Below, piece by piece: positions 1-11,150 of a DNA stretch of 64,000 nt. The first letter of the stretch is position 1. The number at the start of each line of letters is the position of its first letter. A model generated the notes under the pieces. It was given only the letters and a program-made list of their open reading frames with translations, was not told the DNA's origin and ran no database searches. Origin of the DNA: Diadema setosum (lineage: Eukaryota > Echinodermata > Echinoidea > Diadematoida > Diadematidae); assembly GCF_964275005.1 (NCBI RefSeq), contig NC_092689.1, positions 5,020,674 through 5,084,673 of the forward strand, given 5' to 3'. A program made the position numbers and the translations under genes.

Positions 1-91
1 AATTCATTGTATAGCTATACCGTTTTGGCATAACTATATAGTTTTAGTATAATTTTTTTTTGTCTGAACACCCTGAGAAAGAGTATGAGAC

Positions 92-548
92 AGAGGCTGC
101 ATTTATCAAACTCAAGAGAGAGAATCACGTTTCAAAAAGTGTTACAGATGGCATTTACGAATGTGGTTTGAAATGCAATTCTTGGGGTGCCCTGCTTATC
201 TAAATATCACATAATAGCGATTCACATTGTGTCGTTCGACCCAGGAAGTAGAGGTCAACTGAGGCGTGCGCTTTTTTGTAAAAGACAGTGTGTACAGTAT
301 ACTGGAAGTTGGCCTTGGCAGCTTAGAGAAACGCGTTTCAAAACGGCATTGTGTTTATCTACTCGCAGAAAGGCGATTGTACATGTAGTCTCTCAAACGC
401 GTTTCAAATCACCCTTTGAAAGGCGTTTCAAATCGGCATTTCTAAACATGTTTGAAAACATGATTGCGTTTATCTATCTCACCTGAAGATGCCTCAAACA
501 TGTTTTGGATCGTGATTCTGCCTCAGAAAAATTTTAGATAAACGCACC
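92..548. repeat. Degenerate inverted-repeat element
   Basis: The left end (CTGCATTTATCAAAC) and the right end (TTTTAGATAAACGCACCC) are imperfect inverted repeats. Between them GCGTTTCAAA occurs three times and the palindrome AAACATGTTT recurs. An open frame at 187-486 exists only because of these repeats. Borders are approximate. Confidence 0.35.
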
Positions 549-2119
549 CAGAGAGAGACAGAGAGAGGAGAGCCGAATCTGTATCAGCTTTCTTGGGCGA
601 GTATCCATCGTGTCATAATGGACATAAAGTGTCCCCTCTAAGGTCAATTCATTTGCCAGCATGGAACAGCTGGATTTAACAGATCTAGGCTTTACAATTT
701 GAATCAGACTTTATTATGTTCCTTCCAATCAACTCCTTACAGGAAGATATAAAATACACGCAAGTAGGATGTACACAGGATAAAACTCCTCCCACACAAT
801 TTCTTTCGCCCTACTGCTTTTTTTCTCTCTCTCCTTCACAAAGGCAGTCACCACTTTATCATGAAATACACATAAACAAACTAGGCTGCCTCTGATTCAG
901 GTGACCCACAACAAGTTGATAGTCTTGTAACAACAACAGCTTCCAGCACATATCTACAATATATGCAGTCATCATAACACTTACAAGGATTTCATCCAAA
1001 TAAAAGTAAAAAAGCAACAACAAAACATGTTAAATAAGCTAAAACTTTGCTTCATCCTTACTTCAGTATCTGTGTAATCCATGTTTTTAAACCATATCTG
1101 CACAGCTAGCTCCTATACTGTTTTCATAATACACAAGACATAGCCTACAATTCATTTCACCAGACGCTTTATACTTGTACACATACATTGCACATTCTAT
1201 TATACACCATTGTGTAATCTTCTGCTTTTTGGATGCAAACTTGAAATATAAAGGAAATTGTCCACCACAGGTCATACAAGTTTTAAAGATGGTTTGCTCA
1301 TCTTTAACATCTTATCATGACACCCTAGCTAACTGAATTTATCTGCTAACACTACATAACTTTCTTTGAAAAAAAAAGACAACAACTCAATTCATGCATG
1401 TAATTTAAGCATGTATGTAATACGTGTATACACTGCAGCAGTCCAAATCCCCCCCCCCCCCCCATAATTGATTCAGTCTGTCTGGTTGATAGGTCAAAAT
1501 TTTCAATCTGCCAATCACTGTCCAAACAACACAAGCCAACCTTATGTGACCACTTTTTATTTTCTTTTTTAGTCACAGACCGGGTAAAGTGTGGGATAGT
1601 CGTTTCCATAAATAGACACACATGTTCTGCAGCAGCAACAGCAGCAGCAGCGGTGCCCTACCTCTCCTGTATTTATAGCAGGAGCACCGAACTGCCAGAT
1701 CTGACAAATTACAACTTCAACAGGCAGAGGCCCACTCGCACAGCACTCAAGTGCTACAGTATGCGGGAGACCGTCTAATGCAGTTAGAGCCTAATGCTAC
1801 ACGAGCCTCACAGTCAAACGCTTCAGCCAGGATGCCCATGCATAGCATACTACAGCAAGCTGACTAGCAAGTGTACAAGTGCAGCATTTGCCTGACAAGT
1901 GGCACATCTATGAGAAAACTACATTACCTCCTGTTTAAAACCAACATGAGCGAGACTTATGTGAAACATTCCATATTTCAAGTAGTTCAGTTTCATACGT
2001 GTATGCACCTTGCATAATATCGTGACAATATCATGCATGTTTTGATCTCAGTTAAACTAAACAAAGAACCTACAATCCATGTATACCAGCGGTGGTAAAA
2101 AGGATAATTAAATAATTTG

Positions 2120-2605
2120 AGTAAATGCACCAACCACATCAGTGAAAGTTTGACGAAAATTGGGCATACTGTTGAAAAGTTATGAATTTTTAAAGGTTTT
2201 GATGCAGTCATCGCTGGATGAGATATGACGACTACTCTTTGTGATGTCAAGTACATGTATGGACAATGATGATTTAAAAGAAAATTCTAAATATTTTCAC
2301 CTTTCCAGGATTATAAGGAGGACTAGACTCACATTGTACCTATTTCAGGAAGCATGGTGAATGATTACCCTTAACATAGGTCCATATCAAGTCAAGGAAA
2401 TGTTTACTTTTCATGGAAAGTTAAATTTTGTGGAATTCTCTTCATATTTTCTATCTATCTTATACACAGGGCCTATAGTGTACATGATGTCACAATCTGT
2501 AGTAGTCTTCTCATTCGTCAGTTTTCCAATGGATTGTCTGATTTTCCTCAAACTGTGCTGATGTGTTCTACTGATAATTCTGCATTCACTCAATATAATA
2601 CTGTA
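2120..2605. repeat. Degenerate copy of the 42.4 kb foldback family
   Basis: It shares words such as CACATCAGTGAAAGTTTGA, CGCTGGATGAG and GTGTTCTACTGATA with the intact foldback at 42426-42997, in the same order. Terminal repeats are eroded. Confidence 0.6.
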
Positions 2606-2781
2606 TGTATATATGCAATATTTGGGTTTCATTCATCTTTCTAAAGCATGATTCTACAGGTTCAGGGGATACATGTGGATTGAGTCAAGGGGGATGCATT
2701 TACATTCACTACCTTAAGTTCACACTGCACATCATACATTGTATAAGCAATCAGTGTTTTGAATAGTCACTTCATCTACAG

Positions 2782-2918
2782 GAACTGTGCACCTCAAAAG
2801 GCACAAGCTACAGCGGATGAATGCGATCAGCAGAACCTTCAGACTCTGCACCAGGATCAATGGAGACATCCTTGCTCAAAGATTACAAGGGGAAAGGGAC
2901 AGTCCATCTGCCCTATAG
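2782..2918 (+). CDS. Possible terminal exon of an unrecognised plus-strand gene
   Basis: A pyrimidine-rich stretch ending CTACAG at 2781 precedes an open segment of about 44 codons that ends in TAG at 2916-2918. It is basic (start VHLKRHKLQRMNAISR, then TFRLCTRINGDIL), and it stops just before a transposon-like element begins. If real it would be the last exon of a gene lying to the left, antisense to WAPL. I recognise no family, no upstream partner exon was found, and an open run of this length can occur by chance. Confidence 0.2.
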
Positions 2919-2937
2919 CCTCCTGTGAGGAAACATT

Positions 2938-3990
2938 AGGCCCATTCACACTTGCCTGGAAAAATCATGATTTTTCTAAAATCGCCACATTTGGGTGCAA
3001 GTTGCTAAGCAACTACACCAAAACGCCCTCAAAACATCGCCAGAAAAATCGCCAGCCGGAGTGCGATTTTTTGAAACATCGCGATGTTTGAGGCGAAGTT
3101 TAGAGAGTGTAAACCCAAGCTGCAGAAATACAGCGATTTTTCATCACGTGACTTTCGGTATCGGATTGCACCGGGAGTTTACGTGCGCTCCCGATCCCTC
3201 TTTGTAACATGTAGAGAGTATGTCGGCCGCTGGCCAGCGTACAGGGTACATGCTGTACAGGTAAACGGCCGATCCTCGGCGCGTGGTCTCTCACCTTCCT
3301 GATGAAACTATATTGTATATGAAAACTAGTAACAAACCTGAAGTTCTCCAACCATGTATCATCACCCCATAATGACTTAACAAAATAATGTTCTCCCAGA
3401 AATGCGTTATTTTGGAGTGCCCATACTGCTCTCGGTATAAGTTGATTTTGTGGAATACAGGAGTATGTAACAAGTGTCGGTAAAACAATGGTGAGTTCTT
3501 GCTGTCGCCTGATGAAATACCAGTCCTAAAAAAACGAGCCTACTTCTCCCTTTCATCATATCGGCGAAATTTCATTATCCTCCTGAATGCTAATTTCATC
3601 AACTTTCCCATACTAAGATGAAGTTTTACACACCTAGCTGCTACGTATGTGATCTAATATAGCAAGCTATATGGTTTTACCGTAAGTTTACATTCTCGAG
3701 AAACACATATTTATGTGTGCATTGGACTGATAAAAACCCTGGCTCAACGTTCCAACCAGCTAGCTAGCTGTGAGCAAAATAGACTGCACTGCAGTGAATA
3801 AGAATAGCCGCGCTTCCACTCGTCTACTATGTTGAAGAGAGGTAAATTACACATGCACACTGGCGACCAAAAAATTGTGATGTTTCGTGAAGCTCAAACT
3901 TCGCATGCTTTTTCGCAAGTGTAAACGGTGGAACCAAAATATCGCGATTTTAAAAATCGCGCTGTTAGGTGTACACTGTAAATGCGGCTA
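2938..3990. repeat. Foldback/MITE-like element with ATCGCGAT-rich ends
   Basis: The left end TAGGCCCATTCACACTTG is matched imperfectly in inverted orientation by the right end near 3973-3990. Both flanks contain runs of AAAATCGCGATTTT-type words and GCGAT motifs. Related in sequence to the neater element at 5056-5497. No transposase frame is visible. Confidence 0.55.
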
Positions 3991-4539
3991 TTTACAAGTA
4001 CACCACATGAAAGTATTTAACAGCTAACCTACCAAAACACCTCTGCAGACCTAGAGCATGGCATAATAAGTATCCTACACACGTTTTGTCACTGAGTGAC
4101 AAGTGTGGTTTTAATAGGAAAGCTTGGCAAATCCACAATTTTACACCACCACTGGACTACATATAAAAATGGTGGGGGATTTTGGAAGGGAAACCACAGG
4201 ATCCTAGCAATGCAACTATTGTATATGCTGGAATTCTCCCAGTTATTTTGTTTGTGCTACTTTTGCGAATAGGCTCTTGGTCAAGAAAATGACAATGCAT
4301 GAAAATACCGACAACTAGAAAAGCACTCTGATAGCGCAGACATCCACCACGCAGCTACTTTCCACCGATGATCTTGCTCTTCCCAAAGAGATTTTTCTCC
4401 TCTCCACCACAGGGGAAAAGTTCTTTGGGCTCTTCCATAGAGATAAGTGATTTCTACCCATAGGTACAGTATACATACTGAAAAATCGCCCGATTTCCTA
4501 ATATAGAAGCCTTTGTTATGTCATAACCCTCAGCTGAGC

Positions 4540-4870
4540 AGAGCGCCTTGCCCTAGCAAAAAGTGGAGCATGCACTTTTAGTGCGCGCATGCAAACATCA
4601 AGTACACGCAGCCTGAACTCCCAAGTTCACTGACCCTACCTGCCAAAATATCAAAAATCCTTTATAAATTCCTCCAAAATTCTCGGATCACTACCAAAAT
4701 TTTATCATCTGTTACTTGCATCATTCTAAACCTTTCCTGCAAGTTTCATCCAAATCCGTCAACTACTTTTTCAGTTATTTTGCACACAGACAAACTAACT
4801 AACTAACAAACAAACAAACAAACAAACCAAGGTAACGAAAACATAACCTCCTCCCTTGGCGGGGGTAATA
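4540..4870. repeat. Dispersed repeat with (ACAA)n and CCTCCCTTGGCGGGGGTAAT end
   Basis: Contains AAGTTTCATCCAAATCCGTC, then an (AACA/ACTA) run at about 4793-4828, then AACATAACCTCCTCCCTTGG and GCGGGGGTAATAAT. I recall this arrangement as a common dispersed repeat in marine invertebrates, but could not search for it. The left border is unclear. Confidence 0.5.
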
Positions 4871-5055
4871 ATGAAAACAAAAGTTTGCCATGCACGCACT
4901 GTCCAAGGCCAGCACACAAGTGTTGCAATATCAAGTGACTACAGTACAGTAGTAGAGCCCTGATGCCATGCTATCAGACCCCTTGCTCTGTTGCTCAAAT
5001 CCTTGAAATAATGATACTCTTTTTTTTTCTCACAGATTTGATCTGATTTCAAGCA

Positions 5056-5497
5056 ATAGGCCCGTTCACACACAAGGGAAAAAGTGCGATTTAAAAATCG
5101 ATTTTCTTATCGCGATCAAAATTTCGAAATTTTTTCCAGTGTGGACAGAAAAATTTCACTAATTACCGCGATCCTTATCGCGATCCAACTCGCACTATTA
5201 GTGCGATTTTTCAGAATAATCGCGATTATTTTGCCAAGCGTCGTGTGTGTGAGCGCGATCGAGATTCGGAAATCGGTATTTTTAATCCCATCGTTCGTAG
5301 CGCGTGCGAAACTCTATTGGGACTGCGGCGGGGTCAGTCTTCGGTCATGCAAGATTCGCGCATGCGCAGTTTGGCCACTGATCGTTCTTTCCTTGCTGCG
5401 AAGTGCGATTTTTCCCTGTGTATGAACGGTCGAAAAAAAAATCGAAATTTGGATCGCGATTGAAATTTCGATTTTCGTTGTTTGTGAACGGGCCTAT
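5056..5497. repeat. MITE with perfect ATAGGCCCGTTCACA ends
   Basis: The left terminus ATAGGCCCGTTCACA and the right terminus TGTGAACGGGCCTAT are exact reverse complements. Interior near the ends is packed with GCGATTTTTCAG, TATCGCGATC and AAATTTCGAT words that can self-pair. About 440 bp, no credible coding frame; open frames inside follow the repeats. Confidence 0.8.
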
Positions 5498-5774
5498 GGT
5501 TTGAACAAAATGGTTAGTTTAAGAAACCACACTTTCTTCGGCACGTTTGTGTTATTGTTTTGCTTACAATTATCATGATACACATAGTAAGAAGACTACA
5601 AAACGCAAATTTAAGAACTAGCTTTTAATGTCTGATTGACTACCTCTCTCAAAAAATATCTGTATGCGAAAATATCAGCATGAACAGTATAATGTATCAA
5701 AACACACTGGCTTCACAACAGCACCATCACGTACCTGGAGATGTACAGTATATACCAAAAGAAACTTTGCGTTA

Positions 5775-5952
5775 AATTTACGTGTAACGCAAGCGCCGAT
5801 CGTTACTGCGTTAATCTTTCTGCGTTACAAAATTAACGATCACCGTGCGTGAATGATCGTTACACTGACAGATCGTTACTGTGCGTGAATGATCGTTACT
5901 GTGCGTTACAGATCGTTACTGTGCGTTAATTTTTAGATCTTGCGTTAGCGGA
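5775..5952. repeat. Left sub-terminal GATCGTTAC/GCGTTA repeat array
   Basis: The words GATCGTTAC and TGCGTTA recur about a dozen times in 180 bp directly inside the left TIR. Sub-terminal clusters of short words are typical transposase-binding sites in several DNA transposon classes; that role is inferred. Confidence 0.65.
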
Positions 5953-5956
5953 CTTG

Positions 5957-6560
5957 TCATGTGGACTGGGAAGAAATCTCGGAAATTGCGAGACTCGGAG
6001 ATGCCTGTCGTTCTTTATATTTACTACGGACAATTTCCTGCCGGCGGAGGGCATCAAAATAGCGATACAAATACCGAAAAGATTTTATAGTTGAGCAGAA
6101 CTCCCCTGGCAATGTCGTATTGTCATGGTCGTCAAATTTGTACTCATGGGCGCAGTCAATGGAATCGGGCAAGCAAAAATGTCGAAGCCACCTTTTTCCC
6201 CAGAGCCAACATTTTCCATCGAACATTGAACCCATGAAATCACGCATACGCAAGCCTAAAACTAACGAACTAAAAACTAACGTTAGCGATGTCACGATTT
6301 TTAACTGTCAGACACTTACCCAATTCAGGAAGGTGCAAAAGTCCATTTATATTCCAATACACAACGTGTGTCTCGCTGAATAACTGGTGGTAGTGTGTGG
6401 TGACAAAGCCGAGTATTTCGGCAGTAAAAGTAGCGGGCAGCAGAAGAAAATGTCTGCCACTTTCTGCTCGCATTATTACACTGCCAGCAGGTGAGTCAAG
6501 TGGTGACTTGATAGGCACGCTTTCATATGAAAGTTTACCCAGAAACATGAAAAATCCCAC
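5957..6560 (-). CDS. Possible two-exon ORF inside the large TIR element
   Basis: Two minus-strand open segments, 6560-6320 and 6255-5957, overlap in different frames. They become one frame if a 64-bp intron is removed: donor G|GTAAGTGTC at 6319 and acceptor TTAGTTTTAG at 6256. The phase matches (1 nt + 2 nt making a glycine codon). The joined product would be about 179 residues, ending near the left TIR. Visible stretches include WLWGKRWLRHFCLPDSID and FRYLYRYFDALRRQEI. I recognise no domain. It could be a transposon-encoded protein, a captured host fragment, or chance; the start is uncertain. Confidence 0.3.
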
Positions 6561-7169
6561 GATGCCAAGGTGCTAGAGTGGGAATGGGGAGGGGTGAAGA
6601 GAGAGAGAGACCAATTAACAGAAGAAACCGCGCGTACTGGCGCATTCTCGGAGGTCATGAACAGTCTGGGGTCTTGGAGATGAACAGAGAAGGAATGTTT
6701 AATTAAAGATAGCTCTAGTCAAAGACCCAGGATTACAAACGTTGATTTTTTTTTTCTCCTTTCATTTAACATGCCTTCACGTTTAGAAATGGTTGCACTC
6801 CTTAAAAAAAAAAACTCTCCTGCGATCTTTGTTAACTTAATGTAGCCGTTTAAAACGTCAAACTTACCATGAAAGTGTTACTACGTGTAATACAATAGTT
6901 AATACTATACCTATTGCTTTATTCATCCTATTGCTTTATTCATATCTGTAAAACACAAATTTGACTACCAATGACAATCGGCAGCATCAACAGCCTAAGA
7001 TAAATTACTGAGAGATTTATAAATTATGAAATTTTTGGCAACCATCCATTTGAACTTCAGGCATGAAAAGCTCTTGATATTCAGCAAAAACAACTCAACA
7101 GATCAGAGACAAGGTTCCTTCAAATTTGAGAAGTAGCACGCAGATTTGCTGGGCGTGGTAAGGTCCATG

Positions 7170-7400
7170 CTTTGAGATCGTCACAATCGTGTTGTCACCA
7201 GGGAGGTGGAGTGTCTCTCTTCTACCTCCCAGTCCCTGATGTCACGGAGTATCGGGAAGTTGTCACAAACTCCAGGATCACCCCTCCCTGCCAACTCCAT
7301 GTTGCTCCCAGGGAGGCGGGAAGAGTCTCTTCCCACCTCTCTGTTGCTCCCCGACGTGCATCGTGAATGCGTGGCGTTTCTTGTCACCGTCCGTACCCGA
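7170..7400. other. GC-rich coding-like patch inside the large element
   Basis: About 230 bp is distinctly richer in GC than its surroundings and is open on both strands. It contains a local quasi-repeat: CCAGGGAGGTGGAG and later CCCAGGGAGGCGGGAAG, each followed by a CTCTCTTC/CTCTTCC pyrimidine stretch. It may be remnant coding sequence of the element or a captured gene fragment. No product is assigned. Between 6561 and 7170, and 7400-7815, nothing else was recognised. Confidence 0.25.
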
Positions 7401-7814
7401 GGCTGCTTTGTATTTTTCTTGGAATATTAATTCATTTCTTGTCATGACATGAGTGTATAGTAATCGTTTTGCATGGCTATGTAAAAAATTGTGATACAAC
7501 GAAACAACGATGTTCGAAAGGTCTGCTTTTGATAACTCACAGACTATCAAATCACCCTTGTTTTTCCCGCTCCCAGGCCTCCAATTGAGCAATCCACACG
7601 CGCGCGCAAATTCCTTTGCCATGTGGTTTTGCCAGCCAGCTGTCGGAATGTGCTTTGAAGTTACATTTCAGCCTGGCCTAGCTGGCATGAATGGGTGTCG
7701 AGTTTCAGTTGTTTTATTCTTGTATTTGAACATGTCGTTTCACCTGACAACACACGGAGATCGGGAAGGTGTAGGGCTGAGAAGAGGTTTTTGTTGTGTG
7801 TTGCAACCTAATCC

Positions 7815-7972
7815 GGGCAATTAACCCCAGAGGGCAATTACTCCCCCCCCCCCTCCCCCGCTAAATACTGGTTAATGGTAAGGTTAGAGTAAAGATTAGG
7901 GTTAGGTTTAGGGCGAGGAGTTTGGGTTATGGTTAGGATTAGGGCCAGGGGAAGGGTCCGGGGTAATTGCCC
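7815..7972. repeat. Small MITE with GGGCAATTA ends
   Basis: The left end GGGCAATTAACCCC (repeated as GGGCAATTACTCCCC at 7832) is inverted relative to the right end GGGGTAATTGCCC. The interior carries degenerate TTAGGG/GGGTTA words. Confidence 0.55.
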
Positions 7973-8469
7973 AGGAAGAAAAGAGGGACACGCTTTTGTT
8001 CTTGGTCAAATCGATTTTCTTAGGTGATGCTGTGGAGCTAGAAAGGAACAAAACAAAAAAAAAAAGCAATTATGACGTCTGGCGTACTTCCGGGACATCT
8101 TATTTTTCTTGCACTCTGAAATTTCCTATTGTTTGGCGTTATCAATGTCGTTAATTGTTTTATAGTTACCCTCTTTCGCATTATAAACTTAAAGTCCATA
8201 GAACATTCATACGCATTAACATCACACTCGAAAAGCAAAACTGGTGTATAGTTTGAACACAGCAAAATGAAATAACGAATATCCCGCAGATTTACCAAAA
8301 TTATGCGTCATGTGGGTCCATTCATTTTCTTTCTTTTTTCTATCGTTTGTCTTCTTGTCGATGTGGGGGGTATAGATTCAGGATATACTTTTCCTTTTCC
8401 CCTTTCGGCCCGGTGCGATTACTCCTGGTGCTGACATTCTTTTTGCTCGTCTTCCGATTGTACTGTTGT

Positions 8470-8528
8470 TGTAAATAAATGCGCATGGAGCCCCAGCTGT
8501 ATCGCAAAAAAAAAAAAAAAAAAAAAAA
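8470..8528 (+). other. Retroposed 3' end: AATAAA followed by A23
   Basis: AATAAA at 8474-8479 is followed 27 bases later by 23 consecutive A residues. That is the signature of a polyadenylated transcript copied back into the genome. Sequence upstream (about 8000-8470) may be the retrocopy body, but I recognise no parent gene and could not define a target duplication. Confidence 0.5.
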
Positions 8529-8699
8529 GAAGTCTATCTAAAGTTGACCTTCAAATACATGTACTTCAGTAAAATCTGGATCAATTAGCCATGGTACCGG
8601 TTTGCGGTTTCAATCCCCTCGAAGCCCGATACAGACAGTTTATTTGCCTTTCAGCAAGACAATTTATCCACAAAAGGCCAGAGCTCCACACTAACTTTT

Positions 8700-8762
8700 A
8701 TTTCGGTGGCCCGATCGGGCCACCAAAATGATTGATTTTTATTTTTTGGTGGCCCGAAAAGA
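8700..8762. repeat. GGTGGCCCG palindromic repeat (left of satellite)
   Basis: GGTGGCCCGATCGGGCCACC is a perfect 20-bp palindrome, followed by TTTTTTGGTGGCCCGAAAAG. Related words occur at 10815-10840, 45716-45900, 49045-49230 and 52395-52735. Confidence 0.7.
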
Positions 8763-8979
8763 AAAACAAACAAGCAAAACTATCGGTCCAACTAAACATA
8801 GAAAAATAAATATCAAGTATTACTGACGTGATACAGGTACCCACGCCTAAAATAAATGAATAGAAAATTTAATCATCTTATACCGTTATTCTGAGTTCTA
8901 AGATTTCGCAAATAGGCTTATAGATTATTATAAAACTTGATGCCTATTAAATTGGTCAAAATTTACGTTTGAAATGAGA

Positions 8980-10812
8980 AAATGGGAGCCTTTGCAGACA
9001 TTGTAAACATCCGACATTTGTTTTAGCACCGTAAAGAGCCAAAAAATTACCGTTATTTATTTCTGGTGGAAATTCAAGCAATCATTCAACATTTACAAGT
9101 ATTTTAACACCTTCCGGAGCCGAATGTTACCGATAATCATTTTCAAATGTAAAACCAAGCAACCGACATTCATTCTATCATCTTACGGACCTGAATATCA
9201 TCCTTATTCATTTCCGAACGTGAAAGCAAACATCCGCTCTTTATTTTATCATCTAACTGAGCTGATTGATACCGTTTATAATTTCCAAATGTACAAGCAA
9301 CAATCTGTTACTTATTTTAGCATCGTACGGAGCAAAATATTACCGTTATTCATCTCCAAATTCAAAAGCAAACACCCGACATTTACTTTATGATTGAAGG
9401 AGCCGAATGTTACTGCTGTCCACTTCCGAAAGTGAAATGAATCATCTGACATATGTCAGCATCGTACGGAGCCGAATGTTATACTGTTTTTCACATTCAA
9501 ACGTCATCCGACATTAAATTTACAATCAAACGCCACTGAATGTTATTGTTATTCATTTCGAAATGTTAAATTTATAGCAAATGTCTGATATTCATTTTAG
9601 CATTTTAATTATGGAGCAGAATGTTACTGCTTGTCACTTCCGAACGTTCAAGCAATCTTTAATCATCTGACATTTATTTTGGCATCTTCCGAAGCCGAAT
9701 GTTATTGAGCACTATTTACTTTCGAACGTAAAAGCGAACATTCGGCATTTCATCGTCGTACGGAGCTGAATATCATTATCATTGTTATTTATTTCCGAAC
9801 GTCAAAGGGATCATTCGACATATATTTTAGTATCTTCCGGAGCTGAATGTTATTGCCATTTACTTTTGAACGTAAAAGCGAACATCCAGCAATTATTTCA
9901 TCATCGTACTGAGTTGAATACTATTGTTATTCATTTCCGAACGCCAAAGCAAACATTCAACATTTATTTTAGCATCTTCCGGAGCTGATTGTTATTGCTA
10001 TTTACTTTCGAACATAAAAGTAAACATCAAACATTTATTCATCATCGGACGGAGTTGAATATTGTTATTCATTTCCGAACGTCAAAGCAAACATTAACTT
10101 CACCATCAAACGCAGTTAAATGTTACTCTTATTCATTTCGAAATTTTAAACAAACATCCGACAGTTATTTAGCATCGTATGGAGCAAAATATTACTAGTA
10201 CTGTTATTCACTTCCAAACGTAAAAACAATCATCTGACATATATTTCAGCATCTTCTGGAGCCGAATGTTATTGCTATTCACTTTCCAAAGTAAAAGCAA
10301 ACATCCAACATTTATCTCGTCGTTGTACGAAGTTTATTATTATTGTTATTCATTTCCGAACGCCAAAGGGATAATTCGACATTTACCTTAGCATCTTCCA
10401 GAGCTAAATATTATTATTATTTATTTTCGAACGTAAAAGTAAACTTCCGGCATTTATTTTATCATCGTATAAGGAGTTGAAATTCATTATCACTTATATT
10501 CGACCGTCAAAGCAAACATTCGACATTTATTTCAGCATCTTCCGGAGCCGTATTTTATCCCTATTGATTTCCGAACGCAAAATCAAATATCTGACGTTAA
10601 TTTCAGCACCGTACGGAGCTGAATCTTACCATTATTCATTTCCAAAAGTATAAGCAAACATCCGACATTTATTTCTGTATAATACGGAGTCGAATATTAC
10701 CGTTATTCATTTCCAAAATTAAGAGCAAACATCTGACATTTATTCTAGCAGCTTACGGAGCCGATAGTTACCGCTGTTCATTTTCAAAACTGAAGGCAAA
10801 CATCCGGCTTTT
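8980..10812. repeat. 70-71 bp satellite array, about 26 degenerate copies
   Basis: The unit contains AAAGCAAACATCCGACATTT, then ATTTTAGCATC, TACGGAGCCGAATGTTA and TATTCATTTCCGAACG. Successive units at 9121, 9191, 9262, 9333 and 9404 give spacings of 70-71 bp. Copies diverge and some lack segments. Open frames here are by-products of the repeat. The array sits wholly inside the large TIR element. Confidence 0.85.
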
Positions 10813-10974
10813 TTGGTGGCCACGCGGCCCGGCGTGCGTTTTTGGTGACGCCGGTCGCAAATTAACCATTCGCGAAATCGTGATTCGATTCGCGAAAAGA
10901 CTCCGCTAAATCGCTACACTCGGCAGGGGCTACGTCGTCCTTTCACCAGGTCTCGTTACAAAACCAAAATCTCG

Positions 10975-11150
10975 TTTGAGTTCTTGCGTTACCTATCGTT
11001 AATTTTAACGAAACATCGTTAATTTGCGTTAGGGATCGTTACTCATCGTTACTCATCGTTACTCATCGTTACTCATCGTTACTACAAACGTTAATTTTCC
11101 CGATCGTTACTTTGCGTTACTAACGATTCAGGTGAAACCGCTTGCGTTAA
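10975..11150. repeat. Right sub-terminal GATCGTTAC/GCGTTA repeat array
   Basis: ATCGTTACTC is repeated four times in tandem around 11040-11080, with TTGCGTTA and GATCGTTAC around it. It is the counterpart of the array inside the left TIR. Confidence 0.65.

Noticed and set aside
187..486. 99-residue open frame near the left edge
   Set aside because: Built from repeated GCGTTTCAAA words of an inverted-repeat element; no splice context or protein-like composition.
1630..1860. Minus-strand exon near CAG triplets
   Set aside because: Frames are broken by stops and no WAPL-like or other recognisable peptide results, although a GAGAG|GTAGGG donor-like site exists.
7850..7960. Interstitial telomere (TTAGGG words)
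   Set aside because: Only scattered, imperfect GGTTAGG/TTAGGG words inside a GGGCAATTA-ended MITE; not a tandem telomeric array.
8980..10812. CRISPR-like array
   Set aside because: Units are contiguous and all positions drift together, with no unique spacers; eukaryotic satellite.
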